From: Variovorax ginsengisoli
GTDB lineage: Bacteria > Pseudomonadota > Gammaproteobacteria > Burkholderiales > Burkholderiaceae_C
Assembly (NCBI RefSeq): GCF_030486595.1
Contig: NZ_JAUJZH010000022.1
Location: 1 to 64,000 of the forward strand
Direction: 5' to 3'
Length of the DNA: 64,000 nucleotides
Shown here: piece by piece, positions 34,039-45,042 of the stretch
How the letters are laid out: each line of letters begins with the position of its first letter
Numbering within the stretch: position 1 is the first letter of the stretch
Made by a program: the position numbers and the translations under genes
Notes under the pieces: generated by a model
The model's database searches: none
Told to the model about the DNA's origin: nothing
The model's input: the letters and a program-made list of their open reading frames with translations, nothing else

Positions 34039-34514
34039 TGGTAGGCGCCGCTCTCGATGGAACCCAACAGGCGAGCAACGACTTCCACGCCGGTGGGCGT
34101 GTCGATCAGGTCCGCGGGCTTGCGGCCTCCGAGGGCCGGCTGCGGCCGTTCGATCCATTGCCCCAGCCAGCGAGCGGCATCGAAGCCCTTGGCTTCCGGC
34201 GCCAAGCTGTTGTCTGCAATGGCTTGCGCGATGCCAAGCAGCCTGATCATGCCGACCGCCGCCTGGCCACCGCGTCCGGTCACACGTTCGCCGGCCGCGG
34301 CCTTCTTCTCGGCCGTGGCCTTGGGCACGCCCAGAATCGTGAAGAATCGCGAGGTCGCCACGTCCATGCGCTTGGACAGGTCCTTGATGAAGCTGCCCTG
34401 CACGCCCAGCCGCTCGATCTCGACGATTTCCATTGGCGTGGCACTGGAGACGGCGCGCACGTAAGCATCGACGCCATCGGCACTGCGGTAGACCAGAACA
34501 CTGGGAGCGGACAT
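34035..34514 (-). CDS. Xre/MbcA/ParS-type antitoxin of the RES toxin
   Basis: This 159-residue antitoxin has the usual two parts: an N-terminal helical Xre-like region (VEIERLGVQGSFIKDLSKRM, then VATSRFFTILGVPKATAEKK) and the C-terminal toxin-binding DUF2384 domain (AARWLGQWIERPQPALGGRKPADLIDTPTGVEVVARLLGSIE). I chose ATG 34514, which has AGAGG at good spacing, over an ATG 14 codons earlier that would cover the palindrome at 34529-34549. The stop overlaps the toxin start. The gene pair is transcribed away from the quinone oxidoreductase. Confidence 0.9.
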   Translation of the reverse strand: MSAPSVLVYRSADGVDAYVRAVSSATPMEIVEIERLGVQGSFIKDLSKRMDVATSRFFTILGVPKATAEKKAAAGERVTGRGGQAAVGMIRLLGIAQAIADNSLAPEAKGFDAARWLGQWIERPQPALGGRKPADLIDTPTGVEVVARLLGSIESGAYQ

Positions 34515-34528
34515 GGCGGACCTCTTGT

Positions 34529-34549
34529 CTACAAAGAGACCAATTGTAG
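34529..34549. promoter_or_regulatory. Palindromic operator of the Xre-RES pair
   Basis: CTACAA-N9-TTGTAG is a perfect 6-bp inverted repeat 15 bases upstream of the antitoxin start, overlapping the expected promoter in an AT-rich stretch. Autorepression by the Xre-type antitoxin is the likely use. Confidence 0.5.
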
Positions 34550-34576
34550 TCTCCATATAGACGGATTGCTCTTCCT

Positions 34577-35578
34577 TCAGGTTTTCGACAACCCCCGCCC
34601 CAGCGCCGTCGTCAGCATGATCTTCCCGGTCGCCCGCCGGTCCGCCACCAGCCGCAGCGCCTCGGCCGCGCGCTCAAGCGGATAGCGCCCGGTGATCACC
34701 GGACGGATGCGGCCTTCGGCCAGCCAGCCCAGCAGTTCCTGCATCAACTCGTCGTAGCGCTTCGGCTCGGCCTGAGCAAAACCGCCGTAGAACACGCCGA
34801 CGATGGCGCAGCCCTTGAGCAGCGCCAGGTTGAGCGGCGGCCGCGGGATCTCGCCGGTGGTGAAGCCGATCACCAGGTAGCGGCCCTTCCAGGCCATGCT
34901 GCGCAGCGCCGGCTCGGTGTATTGGCCGCCCACGGGGTCGTAGACCACGTCGACGCCGCGTCCGCCCGTGATCGCCTTGAGCCGCTCGCGCAGGTCTTCG
35001 CTGGCGTAGTTGATGGTCTCGTCGGCGCCGGCCTGCCGGCACAGGGCGAGCTTCTCGTCGGAAGAGGCCGCCGCGATCACGCGCGCACCCATCAGCTTGC
35101 CCAGTTCGATCGCCGAGATGCCGGTGCCGCCGGCCGCGCCGAGCACCAGCAGCGTCTCGCCAGGCCGGATGTCGGCGCGCTCCTTGAGCGCATAGTGCGA
35201 GGTGCCGTAGGTGATGACCAGCGCCGCGGCCGCTTCCATCGCGATGCCGGCCGGCAGCCGCACCAGCTTGCGGGCGTCGGTCAGCACCTCCTCGGCGTAG
35301 CCGCCCCAGCCGCAGACGGCGATCACGCGGTCGCCCGGCGCGAAGCCCTCGACGCCCGGCCCCACCGCCTTGACCGTGCCCGCCACCTCGCCGCCTGGCG
35401 AGAAAGGCAGCGCCGGCTTGAACTGGTACTTGTTCTCGATGATCAGCGTGTCGGGGAAATTGACCGCGCTGGCATGCACCGACACCAGCACCTCGCCGGG
35501 GCCGGGCACCGGCGAGGCGACGTCTTCGAACACCAGCGATTCGGGCGGGCCGTGGCGCTTTGCGAGCACTGCTTTCAT
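34577..35578 (-). CDS. NADPH:quinone oxidoreductase (zinc-free MDR)
   Basis: This 333-residue medium-chain reductase of the quinone oxidoreductase group lacks zinc ligands. The NADPH site is LLVLGAAGGTGISAIELGKL at about 145-165, and the family pattern SAVNFPDTLIIENKYQFKPALPFSPGGE with CGWGGYAEE is present. It may reduce quinones or act on enoyl thioesters, as some relatives do. ATG 35578. It is the last gene of the long minus-strand run that includes the SDR, kinase and acyl-CoA dehydrogenase upstream, 26 bases after the SDR. Confidence 0.9.
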   Translation of the reverse strand: MKAVLAKRHGPPESLVFEDVASPVPGPGEVLVSVHASAVNFPDTLIIENKYQFKPALPFSPGGEVAGTVKAVGPGVEGFAPGDRVIAVCGWGGYAEEVLTDARKLVRLPAGIAMEAAAALVITYGTSHYALKERADIRPGETLLVLGAAGGTGISAIELGKLMGARVIAAASSDEKLALCRQAGADETINYASEDLRERLKAITGGRGVDVVYDPVGGQYTEPALRSMAWKGRYLVIGFTTGEIPRPPLNLALLKGCAIVGVFYGGFAQAEPKRYDELMQELLGWLAEGRIRPVITGRYPLERAAEALRLVADRRATGKIMLTTALGRGLSKT

Positions 35579-35604
35579 GGAGGGATTCCTTGGAGGAGGT
35601 GGGT

Positions 35605-36375
35605 TCAGATCATCGAGATCGACATGCCGCCGTCGACCGCCAGGCTGGCGCCGGTGACGAAGGCGCCGGCCGGCGAGCTCAGGTACAGCACGGCATAGCC
35701 GATCTCCTCGGGCAGGCCGAGCCGGTGCACCGGCGTCTTCTTCAGGATGCGCTCGCGAGCCTCGCCGTCGAAGGCCTGCGCCAGCCGGGTGTCGATGACG
35801 CCGGGCAGCACGGTGTTGGCGCGGATGCCGAATTCGCCGTATTCGAGCGCGAAGACCCGGCTCATGCCGAGCAGCGCGGTCTTGAGGGTGCCGTACAAGC
35901 CCAGCATCTTCTCCGGATGCCAGGCCGACAGCGAGGAGATGTTGACGATGCTGCCGCCGCCGCGCGGCTTCATGAGCCGGGTTGCTTCCACCGACAGGTA
36001 CCAGTAGCCGCGCAGGTTGACTTCGACGGTCTTCATGAACAGCGCCGGGTCGGTGTCGTCGATGCTGCGCCACGGGCTCAGCACCGCGTTGTTGACCAAG
36101 ATGTCGAGGCCTCCGTGGGACGCCAGCAAATGCGCCGACATCGCCGCGATATCCTCCATGCGGCCGATGTGGCAGGCCCGCGCCTCGGCACTCAGGCCCT
36201 CGTCGCGCAGGGCCTGGGCCACGCGTTCGCACTCGTCTGACTTGCGGCTGCTGACCAGCACGTGGGCGCCGGCCTGGGCCAGCACGCGGGCCGTGGCGGC
36301 GCCGATGCCGTGCGTGGAGCCGGTGACCAGCGCGACCTTGCCGTGCAGGTCGAAGGGGGTGGCGGGAGCGGGCAT
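35605..36375 (-). CDS. Short-chain dehydrogenase/reductase
   Basis: This 256-residue classical SDR has ALVTGSTHGIGAATARVL, a basic SSRKSDE suggesting NADP, NNAV in place of NNAG, ISSLSAW and the catalytic Tyr-x-x-x-Lys in YGTLKTALLGM. It lies 15 bases after the kinase gene, between it and the quinone oxidoreductase. The same trio of SDR, APH-type kinase and acyl-CoA dehydrogenase is also present at 13959-18039, and an SDR (LvaD) is part of the levulinate operon that pairs such a kinase with a dehydrogenase. A role on hydroxyacyl-CoA intermediates is therefore plausible but unproven. Confidence 0.9.
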   Translation of the reverse strand: MPAPATPFDLHGKVALVTGSTHGIGAATARVLAQAGAHVLVSSRKSDECERVAQALRDEGLSAEARACHIGRMEDIAAMSAHLLASHGGLDILVNNAVLSPWRSIDDTDPALFMKTVEVNLRGYWYLSVEATRLMKPRGGGSIVNISSLSAWHPEKMLGLYGTLKTALLGMSRVFALEYGEFGIRANTVLPGVIDTRLAQAFDGEARERILKKTPVHRLGLPEEIGYAVLYLSSPAGAFVTGASLAVDGGMSISMI

Positions 36376-36390
36376 GTCTGTCCTTGGTGT

Positions 36391-37449
36391 TCAGTCGGAT
36401 CGACCGGGGCGGTCGAGGATGTCGAGCCCGACGCGCGCAAACACCGCCATCGTGTTGCCGAAGTGCAGCGCACTCTCGGCCACCGCGGTGCCCAGGGCAG
36501 CGCGACGGCGCAGGCCGGCCGACATCGCGGCCTGGCGGAACATCGCGAAGGCCTTGAAGAAGCGCAGGTCGGCCACCGGGCTTTCGCCCATGGCGCGGAA
36601 GTAGCGCTCCCGCAGCTCGGCTTCGCTCGGCAGGCCCTGCGCCGCACGGTCAACGCCGGCCAGTCCGGGCAGCAGGTAGTCGGCCGGCAGTTCCTGCACC
36701 GCGAGGAACTGGCCCAGGTCCGCCAGCGAATGGCCCAGGGTCGACAGTTCCCAGTCGAGCACTGCGATCACGCGCGGCGCGGCCTCGACGTCGTCAGAGA
36801 ACATCAGGTTGTCGAGCCGCGAGTCGCCATGCAGCAGCACCACCGGATGTTCGCCGTGCGGCATCGTGCGCTCGAGCGCGGCGATCAGCCGCTCCATCTC
36901 GGGGTCGCCTTCTGGCATCGCGGTGCGGTATTGCTGGCGCCAGCGGTGGAACTGGCGCTCGAAGTAGTTGCCGGGCCGGCCGAAGTCGGCCAGGCCGAGG
37001 GCATCAATATCGCTGCAGTGAATCGCAGCCAGCGCATCGATGGCCGCGCCATAGACCGCACGGCGACGCCCGATTGGCAGCTCGGGCAGTGCCACGTGCC
37101 GATGCACCACGCCCTCGATGAAATCCATCAGGTAGAACTGCACGCCGACCACCTCGAGGTCATTGCACAGCACATGGATCTTCGGCACCGGCAGCGCGCT
37201 GCCATGCAGCGCCGTCAGCAGCCGGAATTCACGGTCCAGCGCATGGGCCGACTTCAGCAACTCGCCGGCCGGCTGGGTGCGCAGGATGTAGCGGCCGCTG
37301 TCGGCGCGCAGCTGCCAGATCGGATTCGAGTTGCCGCCGACCAGGCGCTGCGCGTCCCGCAGGCCGTGGAAGGTGGGCACCTGGGTCTGCAGCCAGGCGC
37401 CCAGCCGATCCAGGTCCAGCGGCGGTGCGCTGACGACGGCGTGGGTCAT
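36391..37449 (-). CDS. APH-like kinase (ACAD10/11 kinase type)
   Basis: This 352-residue protein has the aminoglycoside-phosphotransferase fold, with RYILRTQPAG as nucleotide lysine region (Arg stands where Lys is seen in the paralogue at 16948), the catalytic loop VVLLHGDSRLDNLMFS and the metal motif AVLDWELSTLGHS. It overlaps the acyl-CoA dehydrogenase gene upstream by 4 bases (ATGA), so the two proteins are made together. Known relatives phosphorylate 4-hydroxyacyl-CoAs. Drug resistance is unlikely given the context. Start ATG 37449. Confidence 0.87.
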   Translation of the reverse strand: MTHAVVSAPPLDLDRLGAWLQTQVPTFHGLRDAQRLVGGNSNPIWQLRADSGRYILRTQPAGELLKSAHALDREFRLLTALHGSALPVPKIHVLCNDLEVVGVQFYLMDFIEGVVHRHVALPELPIGRRRAVYGAAIDALAAIHCSDIDALGLADFGRPGNYFERQFHRWRQQYRTAMPEGDPEMERLIAALERTMPHGEHPVVLLHGDSRLDNLMFSDDVEAAPRVIAVLDWELSTLGHSLADLGQFLAVQELPADYLLPGLAGVDRAAQGLPSEAELRERYFRAMGESPVADLRFFKAFAMFRQAAMSAGLRRRAALGTAVAESALHFGNTMAVFARVGLDILDRPGRSD

Positions 37450-38660
37450 CGCTGCGCGCCGTGCCGTTGCAGCATCTGCTTGCCCACCGCCGAAAGATGC
37501 ACCTGGTCAGGCCCGTCGCCGATGCGGATGAAGCGCGCATAGACGTAGGCCCGCGGCAGGAAGGTATCTTGCGACACGCCGGCGCCGCCGAAGACCTGGA
37601 TCGCGCGGTCGATCACGCGCGCCGCCATGCTCGGAACCACGATCTTGGCCGCGGCGATGAGGTCGCGCGCCGCCTTGTTGCCCTCGCGGTCCATCTTGTC
37701 GGCCGCCTTCAGCGTCAGCAGACGGGCCTGCTCGATCTCGCAGTAGGAATGCGCGATGTCCTCGCGCACCGAGCCCTGCTCGCCCAGGGTCCTGCCGAAG
37801 GCCACGCGCGTGCTGGCGCGCTGGCACATCAGCTCGAGCGCGCGCTGCGCGCAGCCGATCAGCCGCATGCAGTGGTGGATGCGCCCGGGCCCGAGCCGGC
37901 CCTGGGCGATCTCGAAGCCTCGGCCTTCGCCGAGCAGGATGTTCGAGGCCGGAACGCGGACGTTGTCGTAGACGATCTCGGGGTGGCCGACCGGCGCGTC
38001 GTCGTAGCCGAAGGCCGTGATGTCGCGCACGATGCGCACCCCCGGTGTGGCCTTGGGCACCAGGATCATCGACTGCTGCTTGTGCCGCTCGGGATGGTCG
38101 GGCGCGGACTTGCCCATCACGATCAGCAAGGTGCAGTCCTCGTTGAGCGCGCCCGAGGTGAACCACTTGCGGCCGTTGATGACGTAGTCGTCGCCGTCGC
38201 GCCGGATCTCGCACTGGATGTTGGTCGCGTCGCTCGACGCCACCGCCGGTTCGGTCATCGAGAAGGCCGAGCGGATCGTGCCGGCCATCAGCGGCGCCAG
38301 CCACTGCGCCTGCTGAACCTCGGTGCCGTAGTTGGCCAGCACCTCCATGTTGCCGGTGTCGGGCGCCGAGCAGTTGAAGATCTCGGGCGCCCACAGCACC
38401 CGGCCCATGATCTCCTTGACCGGCGCGTATTCGAGGTTGCTGAGGCCGCTGCCGTGCGCGCCCGAAAGGAACAGATTCCACAACCCGGCATCGCGCGCCC
38501 TGGCCTTCAACGCCTGCAGCACCTGCGGCGTGCGGTACGGGTGGCTGCTCTCACGCACCTCGTCGTAGTAGGCGTTCTCGACCGGGTAGACATGCTGCTG
38601 CATGAAGTCCTCGACGCGCCGCTGGAGCGCCAGCGAGCGCTCGGAATGGGTGAAGTCCAT
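37446..38660 (-). CDS. Acyl-CoA dehydrogenase (ACAD10/11-like)
   Basis: This 404-residue flavoprotein is closely related to the one at 15710. Shared stretches are SAFSMTEPAVASSDATNI, DYVINGRKWFTS, EGRGFEIAQGRLGPGRIHHCM. The C-terminal motif reads GDGPDQVHLSAVGK; the paralogue has Glu where this one has Gln (DGPDEVH), a difference at a position close to the active site in this group that may matter. It is translationally coupled to the kinase. With kinase and SDR it repeats the module of 13959-18039. Start ATG 38660. Confidence 0.9.
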   Translation of the reverse strand: MDFTHSERSLALQRRVEDFMQQHVYPVENAYYDEVRESSHPYRTPQVLQALKARARDAGLWNLFLSGAHGSGLSNLEYAPVKEIMGRVLWAPEIFNCSAPDTGNMEVLANYGTEVQQAQWLAPLMAGTIRSAFSMTEPAVASSDATNIQCEIRRDGDDYVINGRKWFTSGALNEDCTLLIVMGKSAPDHPERHKQQSMILVPKATPGVRIVRDITAFGYDDAPVGHPEIVYDNVRVPASNILLGEGRGFEIAQGRLGPGRIHHCMRLIGCAQRALELMCQRASTRVAFGRTLGEQGSVREDIAHSYCEIEQARLLTLKAADKMDREGNKAARDLIAAAKIVVPSMAARVIDRAIQVFGGAGVSQDTFLPRAYVYARFIRIGDGPDQVHLSAVGKQMLQRHGAQR

Positions 38661-38673
38661 CGGGTGTCCTTGC

Positions 38674-39285
38674 TCAGAGGCGTGTCAGCGCCAGCGCGAG
38701 TTCGTGTGCGCCCAGCGGATGGTTGACGCGCGCGTAGGGCGGCTTGGGCCATGACCAGCGGGATGACGGAAACAGCGCCCGCATGGCGTGGATGTCGCAG
38801 TGGTACGGCGGCCCGGTCACGAAGCCGTCGGGCGCACCCGCCGCGGGGGCCTGCATGAAGAGCGCCAGCAGTCGGCCGCCGGGCTTCAGCCAGGCATGCA
38901 GCTGCGCCGCATAGGCGGTCCAGTGGTCGGGATGCAGCGCACACAGGCAGGTCTGCTCGTAGACCGCATCGACCGGCGCCGTCGGCGACCACTGCAGCAC
39001 GTCGGCCTGCAGCACCTGGGCCTGCAGGCCGCGCTCGGCCAGATGCTGCTTGCTGCGATCGACCGCCGCCGCAGCGTAGTCCAGGCCGGTGACTTCGACA
39101 CCGGCCGCCGCCAACTCGGCCACCTCCCAGCCGCTGCCGCAGCCAGGCACCAGCACGGTGCTGCCAGCCGTGAAGACGCCCTCGTCGCGCCAGCGCAGAA
39201 GTTGCGGGCTGGCGGCGCCGCGGTCCCACGGCGTGGTGCCGGTCTCGAAGCGGGCTTGCCAGAAGGCTGCGTCGGGGCCGGCCAT
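38674..39285 (-). CDS. Class I SAM methyltransferase, thiopurine-methyltransferase-like
   Basis: This 203-residue soluble methyltransferase has FWQARFETGTTPWDRGAASP at the start, the diagnostic beginning of the TPMT-like family, then the SAM-binding VLVPGCGSGWEVAELAA, TGLDYAAAAV, and YEQTCLCALHPDHW. Relatives methylate thiols, selenium or tellurium compounds; the true substrate is unknown. It lies inside the acyl-CoA operon, 13 bases before the dehydrogenase at 38660, but 89 bases with strong hairpins separate it from the ligase upstream. It may simply be a passenger. Confidence 0.88.
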   Translation of the reverse strand: MAGPDAAFWQARFETGTTPWDRGAASPQLLRWRDEGVFTAGSTVLVPGCGSGWEVAELAAAGVEVTGLDYAAAAVDRSKQHLAERGLQAQVLQADVLQWSPTAPVDAVYEQTCLCALHPDHWTAYAAQLHAWLKPGGRLLALFMQAPAAGAPDGFVTGPPYHCDIHAMRALFPSSRWSWPKPPYARVNHPLGAHELALALTRL

Positions 39286-39287
39286 GT

Positions 39288-39336
39288 CAGTGCCCGCCCG
39301 GCCGCCCGAAGGGCACTGAGCGCCCCCTCGGGGGGC
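39288..39336. repeat. Paired GC-rich hairpins, Comamonadaceae intergenic element
   Basis: CAGTGCCC (39288-39295) pairs with GGGCACTG (39311-39318), and GCCCCC with GGGGGC follows at 39322-39336. This arrangement, with the trailing CACGAAGTGATGAGCG, is a dispersed intergenic palindrome I know from Comamonadaceae genomes. It separates the ligase from the methyltransferase and may attenuate or terminate transcription. Confidence 0.6.
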
Positions 39337-39374
39337 AGCGATACACGAAGTGATGAGCGTGGGGGTGCTTCATG

Positions 39375-40940
39375 TCAGGTGCCCTCCTTGGGGACACGCA
39401 GCTTGGCCTTGAGCACCTTGCCGGTCGGATTGCGCGGCAGCGCATCCACGATCCTCAGTTCCCTCGGCAGCTTGTAGCGCGCGAGCCGGGTCTCAGCGAA
39501 GGCCTGCAAGGCTTCGAGCGTGATCGTCCTGCCCGGCTTGACCGCGACCACCGCCACCACGCGTTCGCCCCAGCGTTCGTCGGGCGCACCGACCACCGCC
39601 ACCTCGGCGATGTCGGGGTGGTCGTAGAGCACGCTCTCGACCTCGGCCGGGTAGATGTTCTCGCCGCCGCTGATGACCATGTCCTTGAGCCGGTCGCAGA
39701 TGTAGAGGAAGCCCTCGGCGTCGCGATAGCCCACATCGCCGCTGCGGAACCAGCCATCGCGCGTGAACACCGCGGCCGTGGCCTCGGGCTGCCTCCAGTA
39801 GCCCGCCATGACGTTGGCGCCGCGCACGCAGACCTCGCCGGCGACACCAGGCTCGGTGATCGCATCGCCCACTGCGTCGATCAGCCGGATCTCGGTCAAG
39901 AGGGGCGGCGTACCGCTGGAGCCGAGCTTGTCGGTCGCCCGGTCGGGACTCAGGAAGGTGATCATCGAGGCGGTCTCCGTCATGCCGTAGCCCTGGTGCA
40001 CCGGAATGCCGCGGGCCGCATAGAGTCGCAGCAGCGGCTCGGGCATCGGCGCGCCGCCGACGGCGATCAACCGCAATGAACTCAGGTCGGCCTCGGCGAA
40101 GTCGGGGTGCTGGCTGATGAACAGCAGCATCGCAGGCACCGCGAAGCTGACGGTGATGCGGTGTTCGCGCACCGCCTGCAGCATCGCGGCGACGTCGAAG
40201 GCGCGCTGCAGCACCAGGTGGCCGCCCGCCAGCAGCGTCGAGAGGCTGCCGCACAGCAGGCCGCCGACATGGAACATCGGTGCGAAATTGAGCGTGACGT
40301 CGGTCGAGACCATGTCCCACAACAGCATCTCGTTGAGGTTGTTGGCCCAGAAGTTGCCGTGCGTGAGCATCGCGCCTTTCGGGTGGCCGGTGGTGCCCGA
40401 GGTGTACATGATGACGGCCAGCGCATCGGCGGTGGCCGGCACCGCCGCCGGCACCGCGCCGGGCTGGGCCATCAACGCATCGGCGGGCTCCCAGCCCGGC
40501 GCGCCGGCCGCCCGGTGGATGAACCGCTTGCAGGCCAGCGTGGCGCGCACGCCGTCGATCACCGGCACGTGCTCCTCGCCCGCGACCAGCGTGTGGATGC
40601 CGGCGTCGCCGATGATCCAGGCCAGTTCGGGGCCGCTCAGGCGAAAGTTGAGCGGCACGAAGACGCCGCCCAGCCGCGAGGTCGCGAACATCACGACCAC
40701 GAACATCGGGTCGTTCAGGCCCAGGTAGCCCACCCGGTCGCCCGCCGCGACACCGCCGGCTGCCAGCACCGCCGACATGGCTTGGATGCGTCGTTGCAGT
40801 TCGCCGTAGCTCCAGCGCACCTCGCCGCAGCTGAGCGCCGGCCGACCAGGCACCCTCCCCGCGCGGCGGGAGAGCCATTCGTGCAGGCCGACCGCATGGG
40901 CGCTGCGGTCGGTGGGCGCGCCGGTCAGCGTCCCGTCCAC
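39375..40940 (-). CDS. AMP-dependent acyl-CoA ligase
   Basis: This 521-residue enzyme has the P-loop VIMYTSGTTGHPKGAMLTH, the adenine motif QGYGMTETASMITFL, the hinge DGWFRSGDVGYRDAEGFLYICD and the C-terminal lysine in LPRNPTGKVLKAKL. The order and spacing are those of medium-chain or aromatic acid:CoA ligases. The start is GTG 40940, which has GGAGG 5 bases upstream and overlaps the end of the hydratase gene by 16 bases; no ATG exists near. It is one of three such ligases in the window and the one nearest the acyl-CoA carboxylase genes. Confidence 0.9.
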   Translation of the reverse strand: MDGTLTGAPTDRSAHAVGLHEWLSRRAGRVPGRPALSCGEVRWSYGELQRRIQAMSAVLAAGGVAAGDRVGYLGLNDPMFVVVMFATSRLGGVFVPLNFRLSGPELAWIIGDAGIHTLVAGEEHVPVIDGVRATLACKRFIHRAAGAPGWEPADALMAQPGAVPAAVPATADALAVIMYTSGTTGHPKGAMLTHGNFWANNLNEMLLWDMVSTDVTLNFAPMFHVGGLLCGSLSTLLAGGHLVLQRAFDVAAMLQAVREHRITVSFAVPAMLLFISQHPDFAEADLSSLRLIAVGGAPMPEPLLRLYAARGIPVHQGYGMTETASMITFLSPDRATDKLGSSGTPPLLTEIRLIDAVGDAITEPGVAGEVCVRGANVMAGYWRQPEATAAVFTRDGWFRSGDVGYRDAEGFLYICDRLKDMVISGGENIYPAEVESVLYDHPDIAEVAVVGAPDERWGERVVAVVAVKPGRTITLEALQAFAETRLARYKLPRELRIVDALPRNPTGKVLKAKLRVPKEGT

Positions 40941-41707
40941 GTCGGCCTCCGCTTTTCGTTGAAGGAGGCCAGGCCCTCCTTGGCGTCCTCGGTCATCGCG
41001 AGCAGTGCGATCTGGCTCTCGGTGTAGGCGATGCCTTCGTCGAAGGACATGGCTTCGAGGGCGCGCATCGCGTATTTGCCGCGGCGGATCGCGGTCGGGG
41101 ACTTGTTGACGAGACGGTCGATCAGCCACTGGGTCTTGGCGTCGAGTTCGGCGGCCGGCACCACGTGGTTGAGCAGGCCGTTGGCCTGGGCTTCGGCCGC
41201 GTCGAAGGGTTCGCCCGACAGGCACCATTCGCGCACCGTGCGGCGCGGCGCGATGCGCTGCAGCAGGCTCAGCACCTGCATCGGGAACAGGCCGATCTTG
41301 ACCTCGGGCAGGCCGAACTGCACATGATCGGCGGCGATCGCCATGTCGGTCATGCAGAGCAGGCCGAGTCCGCCGGCCATGCAGACGCCGTTGATCCGCG
41401 CGATGCTCGGCAAGGTCGAGTCCTGCGCCTCGCGCAGCATGTCGGCGTAGTCGATGTTGGGCCGCGACAGGTCGAAGGCGAAGCCCGCGCCGGGCTGCAG
41501 GTCGCCACCGGCGCAGAAGGCCTTGTCGCCGGTGGCCGTGAGCACGATCACGCGCACCTCGGGGTCGGCATGGGCACGGCGGTAGCCCTCGCGGATGCCT
41601 TCGATCACGTCCTTGTTGATCGCGTTGCGCTTGTCGGGACGGTTGATGGTGATCCAGAAGGCTCTGTCGCGCCTCTCGTGCAGGATGGACGGGTTGGGTT
41701 CGGTCAT
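40925..41707 (-). CDS. Enoyl-CoA hydratase/isomerase family protein
   Basis: This 260-residue crotonase shows INRPDKRNAINKDVIEGI, TGDKAFCAGGDLQPG as first oxyanion segment, LPSIARINGVCMAGGLGLLCMTD as second, and FGLPEVKIGLFPMQV with the Glu of hydratases. In an acyl-CoA carboxylase operon such a protein often hydrates the carboxylated enoyl-CoA (methylglutaconyl-CoA or isohexenyl-glutaconyl-CoA), which fits here. ATG 41707 with AGGAG at proper distance. It is separated from the biotin carboxylase by 138 bases without a visible gene. Confidence 0.9.
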   Translation of the reverse strand: MTEPNPSILHERRDRAFWITINRPDKRNAINKDVIEGIREGYRRAHADPEVRVIVLTATGDKAFCAGGDLQPGAGFAFDLSRPNIDYADMLREAQDSTLPSIARINGVCMAGGLGLLCMTDMAIAADHVQFGLPEVKIGLFPMQVLSLLQRIAPRRTVREWCLSGEPFDAAEAQANGLLNHVVPAAELDAKTQWLIDRLVNKSPTAIRRGKYAMRALEAMSFDEGIAYTESQIALLAMTEDAKEGLASFNEKRRPTWTGR

Positions 41708-41845
41708 TGATGTCTCCTGGTCTTCTGTTGCGGTTGTGGGCGGCGATGGCAGGTGGTATGCCCTGGGCCGGCCGGCGCAGTGGGGTCGACTGGCCCGCAC
41801 CGCTTGCCGGGCGCCTTTCCATGGGAGAACAGCATCACCATCGGA

Positions 41846-43849
<2,004 letters not shown>

Positions 43850-43877
43850 GAGAGTGGATCCGGATGAAGGCCTGTGG

Positions 43878-45032
43878 TCAGGCCGGCTGGGGAAAGATGC
43901 CCATGAACTTGCTGAGGATCTGCAGCATCACCTCGTCGGCGCCGCCGCCGATCGAGGTCAGGCGGCCGTCGCGGAAGATGCGCGAGATCGGGCTTTCGTC
44001 CATGAAGCCCATGCCGCCCCAGAACTGCAGGCAGCTGTCGGCCACTTCGCGGATCACCCGTCCGGCCTTGAGCTTGGCCATGGTGGCGGTGCGGGTCGCG
44101 TCCTGGCCGGCCGTGACCTCGGCCACGCCCTGCCAGCAGATCGCGCGCAAGCAGGCGACCTCGGTCTGCAGCTCGGCCAACCGGTAGTGCACCCACTGGT
44201 TGTCGAGCACCGAGCGGCCGAAGGCCTGGCGGTCGCGGGTATAGCCGATGGTGGTGTCGATCGCGCGCTGCGCCATGCCGGCGGTGTTGAGCGCGCCCCA
44301 CAGCCGCTCGATCTGGAACTGCTCCATCTGGTAGATGAAGCCCATGCCCTCCTCGCCGATGCGGTGGCGCTGCGGCACGCGCACGTCGTCGAAGTGCAGC
44401 TGGGCGGTGTCCGACGCATGCATGCCCATCTTGCGCAGCTTGCGCGCCACCGTCACGCCCCTGGTCTTCATCGGCACGATGATCAGCGACTTGTTGCGGT
44501 GCGCCGCGCCGTCGGAGGTGTTGGCGAGCACGCAGCAGAAGTCGGCCTGGGTGCCGTTGGTGGTCCACATCTTGCCGCCGTTGATGACGTAGTCGCCGCC
44601 GTCCTTGCGCGCCGTGGTTTTGATCGAGGCCACGTCGGAGCCGCTGCCGACTTCCGAGACGCCGAGGCAGGCCACGTACTCGCCGGTGATCGCCGGCGCC
44701 AGGAATTCTTCGCGCTGTTCCTTGCTGCCGCGGTGCGCGAGCGCCGGGGTCGCCATGTCGGTCTGCACGCCGATGGCCATCGGGATGCCGCCGCAGTTCA
44801 TGCGCGCCAGGCCCTCGGCCAGAACCGCGCCGTAGGAATGGTCGAGGCCCGAGCCACCGTTCTCGACCGGCTTGGTCAGGCCCAGCAGGCCGAGCGCGCC
44901 GAGCTGCCGGAAGACCTGGTGGGCCGGGAAGATCTCCTCGCGCTCCCATTCGTCGACATGGGGATTGATCTCCTTGTCGATGAAGCGGTTCAGCGTGTCG
45001 CGCAGGGCCTCGTGTTCGGGGGTGAGTTGCAT
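43878..45032 (-). CDS. Acyl-CoA dehydrogenase of the carboxylase operon
   Basis: This 384-residue flavoprotein has CLGVSEVGSGSDVASIKTTA, DYVINGGKMWTTNGTQADFCC, EEGMGFIYQMEQFQIERLWG and C-terminal SIGGGADEVMLQILSKFMG. By place, between the carboxyltransferase (10 bases) and biotin carboxylase (28 bases), it should make the unsaturated acyl-CoA that the carboxylase works on, as isovaleryl-CoA or citronellyl-CoA dehydrogenases do. Which of these cannot be decided by eye. Start ATG 45032. Confidence 0.9.
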   Translation of the reverse strand: MQLTPEHEALRDTLNRFIDKEINPHVDEWEREEIFPAHQVFRQLGALGLLGLTKPVENGGSGLDHSYGAVLAEGLARMNCGGIPMAIGVQTDMATPALAHRGSKEQREEFLAPAITGEYVACLGVSEVGSGSDVASIKTTARKDGGDYVINGGKMWTTNGTQADFCCVLANTSDGAAHRNKSLIIVPMKTRGVTVARKLRKMGMHASDTAQLHFDDVRVPQRHRIGEEGMGFIYQMEQFQIERLWGALNTAGMAQRAIDTTIGYTRDRQAFGRSVLDNQWVHYRLAELQTEVACLRAICWQGVAEVTAGQDATRTATMAKLKAGRVIREVADSCLQFWGGMGFMDESPISRIFRDGRLTSIGGGADEVMLQILSKFMGIFPQPA

Positions 45033-45042
45033 GCCGTGAACC

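Noticed and set aside
36391..37449. Aminoglycoside resistance gene
   Set aside because: The fold is that of APH kinases, but coupling to an acyl-CoA dehydrogenase and the HGDSRLDN/DWELSTLG pattern match the catabolic kinase group, not drug resistance.
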